From contig JAKEEU010000061.1 in NCBI GenBank assembly GCA_022616415.1, positions 1 to 39,310 on the forward strand: DNA of 39,310 nucleotides, given 5' to 3'. A model generated the notes under the pieces. The model was not told the origin of the DNA. It saw only the letters and a program-made list of their open reading frames with translations, and did no database searches. Made by a program: the position numbers and the translations under genes. Positions 34,156 to 39,310 of this stretch are shown here, one piece after another; the first letter of the stretch is position 1; each line of letters starts with the position of its first letter. Source of the DNA: Candidatus Zhuqueibacterota bacterium (lineage in GTDB: Bacteria; Zhuqueibacterota; Zhuqueibacteria; Zhuqueibacterales; Zhuqueibacteraceae).

Positions 34156-35532
34156 ATGACCAAAAAGCTCGGCAAAATTCTCGTTATCGACGACGACGAA
34201 GACGTGCTGCTGGCGGCGCGGTTGCTGCTCAAGCAACACGTCGCGTTGGTACAGACCGAAAAGAATCCGCAGCTCATCCCCACTCTGCTCAAAAATGAGA
34301 GCTACGATGTCATTTTCTTAGACATGAATTTCACCCGCGACGTGGGCAGTGGACGAGAGGGGTTCCAGTGGCTCAGCCAGATTCTCGAAATCGATCCGGC
34401 CGCGGTCGTGGTGTTGATCACCGCCTACGGCGATGTCGAAATGGCGGTGCGGGCCATCAAAGAGGGCGCCACGGATTTCGTGCTCAAGCCTTGGCAAAAT
34501 GAAAAACTGCTGGCCACACTCTCGGCAGCGATAAACCTGCGGCAATCGCGCCTGCAAGTGGATCAACTACGTTCCCGGCAACAGCTTTTGAGCGCCGACA
34601 TCGATCAACACTTTCAAGGTTTCGTCGGCGCGTGCGCGGCGATGCAAAAGGTGTACGCCACGATTCAAAAAGTCGCCAAAACCGACGCCAACGTTTTGAT
34701 TCTCGGCGAAAACGGCACCGGCAAGGAATTGGTGGCAAGAGAGCTGCACCGCCAATCGCCGCGCGCCAACGAGGTTTTTATCAGCGTCGATATGGGCGCG
34801 CTCAGCGAAACGTTGTTCGAGAGCGAGCTGTTCGGCCACGTGAAAGGCGCTTTCACCGATGCCAAAGAAGACCGCGCCGGCCGCTTCGAGGCGGCTTCCG
34901 GCGGCACGCTGTTTCTCGACGAAATCGGCAATCTCTCCCTGCCGTTTCAAGCCAAGCTGCTGACGGCGTTGCAAAACAAAGAAGTCACCCGGCTCGGTTC
35001 CAACAAGCCGCGCCCGATCGACATCCGTCTGATTTGCGCGACCAACATGCCGATTTACGAAATGGTGGCGCAAAAAGAATTTCGGCAGGACTTGCTCTAT
35101 CGCACCAACACGGTCGAAATTCATCTGCCGCCGCTGCGCGAGCGTGTGGAAGATATTCCCTTGCTGGTGGATCATTTTCTGGCGATCTACGCGAAGAAAT
35201 ATCAAAAACCGGTGAAGCCCGTCAGTCCGGCGGCGTTGAAGAAGCTGGAAAAATTTTCCTGGCCCGGCAACGTGCGCGAGCTGCAACATGCGGTGGAAAG
35301 AGCCGTAATAATGAGTGAATCGCCGGCGCTGCAGCCGCCGGATTTTCTTTTTACCGCGCCGGAGACAAAAGAAGATTCGCTCGTGTTCGAGGACTATAAT
35401 TTGGAGGACGTCGAGAAAGTGGTCATCCAAAAAGCGCTCAGCAAGCACGGCGGCAACATCAGCCACGCCGCCAAAGAGCTGGGTCTGACCCGCGCCGCGC
35501 TCTATCGCCGCCTGGAAAAATATGGTCTATAA
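34156..35532 (+). CDS. NtrC-family response regulator: receiver, AAA+, Fis-type HTH
   Basis: 458 residues. The receiver domain (about 7-125) has ILVIDDDED, the phospho-acceptor Asp in VIFLDMNF and the switch Lys in DFVLKPW. The AAA+ domain (about 155-385) has GENGTGKE, Walker B GGTLFLDEIG and WPGNVRELQ. The sigma54-contact loop reads GAFTDA rather than GAFTGA. The C-terminal helix-turn-helix (NISHAAKELGLTRAALYRRL) is complete. It overlaps the histidine kinase gene by 11 bp, so the two are translated as a pair. With GAFTDA the interaction with sigma54 may be altered, though this variant is common in FCB-group regulators. Confidence 0.93.
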   Translation: MTKKLGKILVIDDDEDVLLAARLLLKQHVALVQTEKNPQLIPTLLKNESYDVIFLDMNFTRDVGSGREGFQWLSQILEIDPAAVVVLITAYGDVEMAVRAIKEGATDFVLKPWQNEKLLATLSAAINLRQSRLQVDQLRSRQQLLSADIDQHFQGFVGACAAMQKVYATIQKVAKTDANVLILGENGTGKELVARELHRQSPRANEVFISVDMGALSETLFESELFGHVKGAFTDAKEDRAGRFEAASGGTLFLDEIGNLSLPFQAKLLTALQNKEVTRLGSNKPRPIDIRLICATNMPIYEMVAQKEFRQDLLYRTNTVEIHLPPLRERVEDIPLLVDHFLAIYAKKYQKPVKPVSPAALKKLEKFSWPGNVRELQHAVERAVIMSESPALQPPDFLFTAPETKEDSLVFEDYNLEDVEKVVIQKALSKHGGNISHAAKELGLTRAALYRRLEKYGL

Positions 35533-36865
35533 AAATTTTCGCCTCCATTGCATCATCCGCGTGATCCTGCTCGGCGTCACCATCTATCTGTTTTTCTACC
35601 TGGTTCTACAAACCAATCTGTATGCCACCATCGCCATCGTTGCCAGCATCATCATTTATCAAATCTACTCCCTGATTCATTACGTCGAGAAAACCAATCG
35701 CGACCTCACCCGCTTTTTGGAGGCCATCAAGCACACCGATTTTTCGCAAACGTTCACCAGCACCGGGCTCGGCTCGTCGTTCGAGCCGCTGAAAAAGGCC
35801 TTCAACGAAGTCATCGAGCAATTCCGCCGCGCCCGTTCCGAGAAGGAAGAACATTTTCGCTATCTCCAAACCGTCGTGCAGCACGTCGGCATCGGCTTGA
35901 TCGCCTTCGGGCAGGACGGTGAAGTCAGCCTGATCAACACCGCGGCTAAACGGCTCTTGCACATTCCGCATCTCAAGAACATCAAAGTGCTCGAAGTTTT
36001 CAGCAAACCGTTGGTGGAAACGCTGTTCAAATTGAGGTCCGGAGAAAAGGCGTTGATCAAGGCGGACGACAGGAATGATATACTGCAGTTGGCAATTTAT
36101 GCCACCGAGTTCAAGCTGCGCGAGCAGCAGTTTACGCTCGTCTCCCTCCAAAACATCCAAAGCGAATTGGAAGAAAAGGAAATGGAGGCGTGGCAAAACC
36201 TGATTCGCGTGCTCACCCACGAGATCATGAACTCGGTCACCCCGATCGCCTCGCTGGCTTCGACGGTGAACGATCTGTTGGACTCGCAAAAGCCCGGCAG
36301 CAAAATCAGCAGCGAGTCCATTAGCGACATGCAAGGCGCGCTGCGGACGATCCAAAAACGCAGCGAAGGCTTGCTGCACTTCGTGGACGCCTACCGCACG
36401 CTGACCAAAGTGCCGCGGCCCAATTTCAAAATTTTTCCGGTCGCCGAGCTTTTTGGCCAGGTGGAGCAACTCCTGCGCGCCCATGTCGCCGAAAAAGCCA
36501 TCGACTTCCGCGCCGTCGTCAAGCCGGAAAGCCTGGAATTGACCGCAGATGCGGAATTGATCGAGCAGGTGCTGATCAATCTGTTGTTGAATGCGATTCA
36601 CGCTTTGGACGGCAAGCCCGGCGGCAGCATCAAATTACTCGCTGCCATGGACGAGCGCGGCCGCACGATTATTCAAGTCGCCGACAACGGCCCCGGTATC
36701 GTTCCCGAGGTGCTCGACAAAATTTTCATTCCATTTTTCACCACGAAGCCGGGCGGCTCCGGCATCGGCCTCAGCTTATCCCGCCAAATCATGCGCCTGC
36801 ACCGCGGCGCCCTCAGCGCCCGCTCCGAGCCAAACGTGGAGACGGTGTTTACGCTGAGGTTTTAA
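35522..36865 (+). CDS. NtrY-like sensor histidine kinase
   Basis: 447 residues. Two membrane helices (about 10-30 and 34-52) with almost no periplasmic loop suggest sensing inside the membrane or cytoplasm. A PAS-like domain follows (about 115-215, VGIGLIAFGQDGEVSLINTAAKRL). The dimerisation/phospho-acceptor motif is LTHEIMNSVTPI, then the N-box (NLLLNAIHAL), DNGPGI and FFTTKPGGSGIGLSLSRQIM. All ATP-binding motifs are intact. It partners with the regulator just upstream. The last about 140 bp recur as a decayed copy at 37652-37772, beyond the HNH cassette. Confidence 0.93.
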   Translation: MVYKNFRLHCIIRVILLGVTIYLFFYLVLQTNLYATIAIVASIIIYQIYSLIHYVEKTNRDLTRFLEAIKHTDFSQTFTSTGLGSSFEPLKKAFNEVIEQFRRARSEKEEHFRYLQTVVQHVGIGLIAFGQDGEVSLINTAAKRLLHIPHLKNIKVLEVFSKPLVETLFKLRSGEKALIKADDRNDILQLAIYATEFKLREQQFTLVSLQNIQSELEEKEMEAWQNLIRVLTHEIMNSVTPIASLASTVNDLLDSQKPGSKISSESISDMQGALRTIQKRSEGLLHFVDAYRTLTKVPRPNFKIFPVAELFGQVEQLLRAHVAEKAIDFRAVVKPESLELTADAELIEQVLINLLLNAIHALDGKPGGSIKLLAAMDERGRTIIQVADNGPGIVPEVLDKIFIPFFTTKPGGSGIGLSLSRQIMRLHRGALSARSEPNVETVFTLRF

Positions 36866-36917
36866 AATCACTGCGGCTTTACGTTTCGTTTTGAAGTAGT
36901 TATTGGGGAAAATCGCC

Positions 36918-36946
36918 TTGACTTTCCAGTTAGATTTGGGTATATT
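36918..36946 (+). promoter_or_regulatory. Sigma70-type promoter of the small-protein/HNH pair
   Basis: TTGACT at 36918-36923, 17 bp, TATATT at 36941-36946, 27 bp before the start at 36974. The cassette therefore carries its own promoter. Confidence 0.7.
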
Positions 36947-36973
36947 TTGCTATGCCATTCGGAGTTTCCAATC

Positions 36974-37240
36974 ATGCAAACTAAACAAAAATCTTCGGCT
37001 TATTCTGAACTCGTTGATCTTGTTGCACGGTCTGATCCACATCGCGTCCTTTCTTTTCGCCTCTCTCCCAAGGTGGGACGACGGGTTGAAACATTAATCA
37101 ACCGTGAAAAGGATAGCCTTATCACGCCGGCGGAGAAGGATGAGCTTGATACCTACATGCACTTGAGCCGTATCGTTATGCTTGCTCAAATCCAGGCGCA
37201 TAAAATACTAAATGGGAAGCGTGCCCGTAAAAATACGTGA
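36974..37240 (+). CDS. Small protein of unknown function preceding an HNH nuclease
   Basis: 88 residues, helical and charged (DPHRVLSFRLSPKVGRRVETL, then LITPAEKDELDTYMHLSRIVM). I do not recognise a named domain. The layout, a short helical protein overlapping a small HNH endonuclease gene by about 30 bp, suggests a functional pair, possibly toxin-antitoxin-like; this is an inference. The ATG at 36974 has GGAG nine bases upstream; a longer reading from TTG 36947 lies on the -10 box and is rejected. Confidence 0.7.
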   Translation: MQTKQKSSAYSELVDLVARSDPHRVLSFRLSPKVGRRVETLINREKDSLITPAEKDELDTYMHLSRIVMLAQIQAHKILNGKRARKNT

Positions 37241-37623
37241 GCAAGTTTGCAAGCGCGCATTATTTCGTTGCGAATATTGCCTCATTCCGGAAAGTTACCA
37301 CCCTCTCGCTCGTTTCCACGTCGAGCACATCTTTGGCAAAAAGCACGGGGGCAGCACGGAGTTATCTAATTTAGCATTAGCCTGTCCTGAATGTAACCGT
37401 AAAAAGGGCACCAATATCGGCCAGTCGCAAACACCCGGAAGGGAAATTCACCCGTCTTTTTAATCCTCGTACTGACGTTTGGTCGAAACACTTTGAGTTT
37501 AATTGGGCGATAATTCACCCAAAAACCGACATTGGAGAAATCACCAGCAGACTGTTGGGTTTCAATGATGACTTTCGCATTACCTTTCGTGAATATCTAA
37601 TGTTGCTCGGGGTCTATCCATAA
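37212..37623 (+). pseudogene. HNH endonuclease gene with a one-base frameshift
   Basis: The first frame (83 residues) holds the HNH domain: FRCEYCLIPE, HVEHIFGKKHGGS, LALACPECNRKKG with two CxxC pairs. After the codons for SQTP an extra G in CCCGG (37437-37438) shifts the frame and gives an early stop. In the shifted frame the family sequence continues: EGKFTRLFNPRTDVWSKHFE, then FREYLMLLGVYP and stop at 37621-37623. Removing one G gives a full protein of about 136 residues. The nuclease core is still encoded, so partial activity is possible. A sequencing error is the alternative. Confidence 0.82.
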
Positions 37624-37651
37624 AAATTTAAATGGTGCTTGAGCTCTAGTC

Positions 37652-37772
37652 ATTACCATACCAAGCCGGAAGGCTTCGGCACCAACCTCGGTTTATCCCA
37701 CTAGATCACCGCGGCGCCATCAGCGCGCGCTCCGAGCCGAACGTGGAGACCGTGTTTACGCTGAGGTTTTAG
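37652..37772 (+). pseudogene. Decayed second copy of the histidine kinase 3' end
   Basis: The last 63 bp before the stop (HRGAISARSEPNVETVFTLRF) match the end of the gene at 36865 with about four differences. The part before it (TKPEGFGTNLGLSH) is more degraded, with a TAG and a small deletion. The small-protein/HNH cassette therefore lies between two copies of the same gene end. Confidence 0.8.
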
Positions 37773-38324
37773 GTAGTCACTAAATTAGGCACAAAATACG
37801 GAAGGAGCCGGCAAATCTTCGGCTGTTCATAATTTATCTATTTCCTCCGGAGCGATATTGGGTATTTCTGCCAAAAAAATGTAAAATTTCTCTTGACAAA
37901 GTGGCGTCTTTTTTTTATTATTGACGCATCTGCAAGGGTTTCCTCACCAGGACGAAAATGCGTTATGTGATTTGGGTATAACGATTATGCGGCAACACGC
38001 GATTATCAGAATTAGCCTGAAGAACAATGAAACTGGCGAATGCCACAAAATCAAACTGATTTCCATCTCGACAGTATATGTTGTGGTTTGACGGCAAGCC
38101 TTCCGCTAAAGTGCAAAACGCTTCATTAACCCAAGTTTGCGCCAAAATGCGGAAGCTCTTGATCATGATGACGAAGCAAAAATCTTGCACCAAAAATCGT
38201 TGAATTACCCTGTTTTGCCTACACTTAACCGCAGCCGAAAATGCAAGATCTGTCGTATAATCCAAGTTAGGCAATTCATATTTTGAAGTGCCGATTGTTC
38301 TGATTCTTTGCTTTAGGATATATC
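37773..38324. other. Gene-poor stretch with an isolated promoter
   Basis: A good promoter at 37893-37921 leads into sequence without a convincing gene. CGTTAT (37961-37966) and ATAACG (37978-37983) form a small dyad. A minus-strand open frame (37963-38274, starting at TTG, 103 codons) matches no family I know. Confidence 0.5.
37893..37921 (+). promoter_or_regulatory. Strong sigma70-type promoter without an obvious gene
   Basis: TTGACA at 37893-37898, 17 bp, TATTAT at 37916-37921, the best match to consensus in the window. The first downstream ATG (37959) is followed by a stop after seven codons. It may drive a small RNA, a leader for the gene at 38325, or a lost gene. Confidence 0.6.
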
Positions 38325-39143
38325 ATGATCCCAGCGATCCATATAAAATGGCTTGATGGCGTAGCGAAAGACTACGTCGATGTATTCGACAATGGCGAAT
38401 TCTTACGCAATGGGGAGTTTAATGGTTTGTGGCATTACGTGCTAGATCCCAATGGACAAACTTATGGAAGAGCAAGATTCAATCTAAAAGTAGAAGACAC
38501 AGAAGCACTTCTTGATTACACAGCATTTCGAGAACTCAACAATGAAGCGGGAATGGAAGTTGGAGAAACAAAGATTGAGTTCAAAAATCGTGATGACAAA
38601 ATGATTTCACGAGTTTTTTGGCGGAATTCAAAGGAACATGCTTTCCGACCAGCAAATGTTAGTTGCACGTATCCCAAGCCACAAACATTTCCCCCCTTTG
38701 AACCTTCGCCGCAATTAAAAGCTAAAAAGGCGATACGGCAAATGAAGGAAAGAGAAGGTCAAGCAGAATTTCGAGAATTATTGTTGAAAACTTACGGCTC
38801 CTGCTGTATCTCAGGGTGCGCTGTTGAACAAGTATTGGATGCTGCTCATATTGACCCCTTTCAGGGAAAAGAATTCAACCATCCACAAAACGGATTGCTT
38901 CTGAGGAAAGACTTGCATGCTTTATTTGATAATAATCTGATGGCGATTCATCCAGGTACCTTAAAGGTGTATTTTGCTCCTGAAGTTGCGTCTGACTCCA
39001 ATTATCAATCACTCAACACAGGAGTGACGCTCCAGGCGCCTCGCTTGTGCTATTCTTCATACTCACCATCAAAAACACTTTTGGAATGCCGATGGAATAT
39101 TTTTAGTGAAGAACATGGCGATGTAAGTCTCGTTTCTACATAG
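38325..39143 (+). CDS. HNH_2-type endonuclease (restriction-like)
   Basis: 272 residues. The C-terminal half carries the HNH_2 pattern: GSCCISGCAVEQVLDAAHID, then NHPQNGLLLRKDLHALFDN and LMAIHP. Metal- and catalysis-related residues (AAHI, NGLLL, DLHxLFD) are present. The N-terminal half (about 1-130, with YVDVFDNGEFLRNGEF) is not recognised and may recognise the target. Such proteins are often annotated as restriction endonucleases, but no methyltransferase lies within the window. The gene may belong to the same accessory stretch as the HNH cassette before it. The remaining 167 bp to the window end show nothing I can identify. Confidence 0.8.
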   Translation: MIPAIHIKWLDGVAKDYVDVFDNGEFLRNGEFNGLWHYVLDPNGQTYGRARFNLKVEDTEALLDYTAFRELNNEAGMEVGETKIEFKNRDDKMISRVFWRNSKEHAFRPANVSCTYPKPQTFPPFEPSPQLKAKKAIRQMKEREGQAEFRELLLKTYGSCCISGCAVEQVLDAAHIDPFQGKEFNHPQNGLLLRKDLHALFDNNLMAIHPGTLKVYFAPEVASDSNYQSLNTGVTLQAPRLCYSSYSPSKTLLECRWNIFSEEHGDVSLVST

Positions 39144-39310
39144 CGGGCAAAGTCTGATTTGAATTTGACTCGCGAATGGAGAATACTTACTGGTGAATTT
39201 GATCAACTCCTAGCGTGAGTTTCCTACTTTCGGCTAGAAAGTTTGGTTTATCTATTTATAAGCATTACATTTACAATAGCAAGGAACTGTATACACCAAC
39301 AACTACAACA

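Noticed and set aside
37963..38274. Minus-strand 103-codon open frame
   Set aside because: It starts at TTG without RBS, matches no family I know, and faces a good plus-strand promoter. Kept only as a note in the gap entry.

Overview
Organism. Medium-GC bacterial chromosome segment, probably from the FCB/Calditrichota-KSB1 side of the tree. The support is an FlgD-like C-terminal sorting domain on a secreted cohesin/dockerin protein, tail-fibre-like S74 proteins, many TM-anchored Ser/Thr kinases with TPR or TolB-like tails, and NtrC-type regulators. The phylum is an inference. Promoters that can be read follow TTGACT or TTGCTT, 17 bp, TATATT.

Layout. (1) 1-608: N-terminus of ftsH, minus strand. 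(2) 0.9-9.6 kb: three tandem Ser/Thr kinases with near-identical N-termini and different C-termini (TolB-like/TPR; SUMF1-like plus alpha/beta hydrolase; TolB-like/TPR), with a duplicated 5' leader and a 33-bp kinase vestige between them. (3) 9.75-16.6 kb: a GAF sigma54 activator, a 26-bp perfect inverted repeat, a possible sigma54 promoter, then secreted proteins (truncated tail-fibre paralogue, LapG/BTLCP-like cysteine peptidase, S74 tail-fibre-like protein, cohesin-dockerin protein). (4) 16.9-24.9 kb: conserved housekeeping block tRNA-Leu(TAG), tig, clpP, clpX, lon, engB, rlmB. (5) 24.9-34.0 kb: the unusual region. A second subfamily of kinase 5' ends recurs five times as fragments (25353, 26976, 27779, 28895, 29935), all on the plus strand. 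Between them lie an AAA_14/DUF4143 ATPase, a toxin-deleted Gp49/XRE pair, a TolB-like propeller remnant and an intact VapBC pair. This runs into a five-module sensor gene broken by a nonsense codon and lacking its histidine-phosphotransfer region. (6) 34.0-37.8 kb: an intact NtrC/NtrY-type two-component pair, then a small-protein/HNH cassette followed by a degraded second copy of the histidine kinase 3' end. (7) 37.8-39.3 kb: a strong promoter with no clear gene, and an HNH_2 nuclease.

How it fits together. Sections 1 and 4 are core proteostasis and translation genes. Sections 2, 3 and 6 are sensing, transcription control and cell-surface functions. Section 5 looks like a kinase/sensor array in which resident genes were broken by repeated recombination and accessory cassettes became lodged between kinase 5' ends. 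Three junctions fall in the same 15-bp stretch of the kinase gene (codons 8-12, HYKIL). Cassettes next to duplicated or paralogous ends of resident genes recur at 11.7-13.2 kb and 36.7-37.8 kb. Whether this is a specific insertion mechanism, homologous recombination between paralogues, or partly an assembly artefact cannot be settled from sequence alone.
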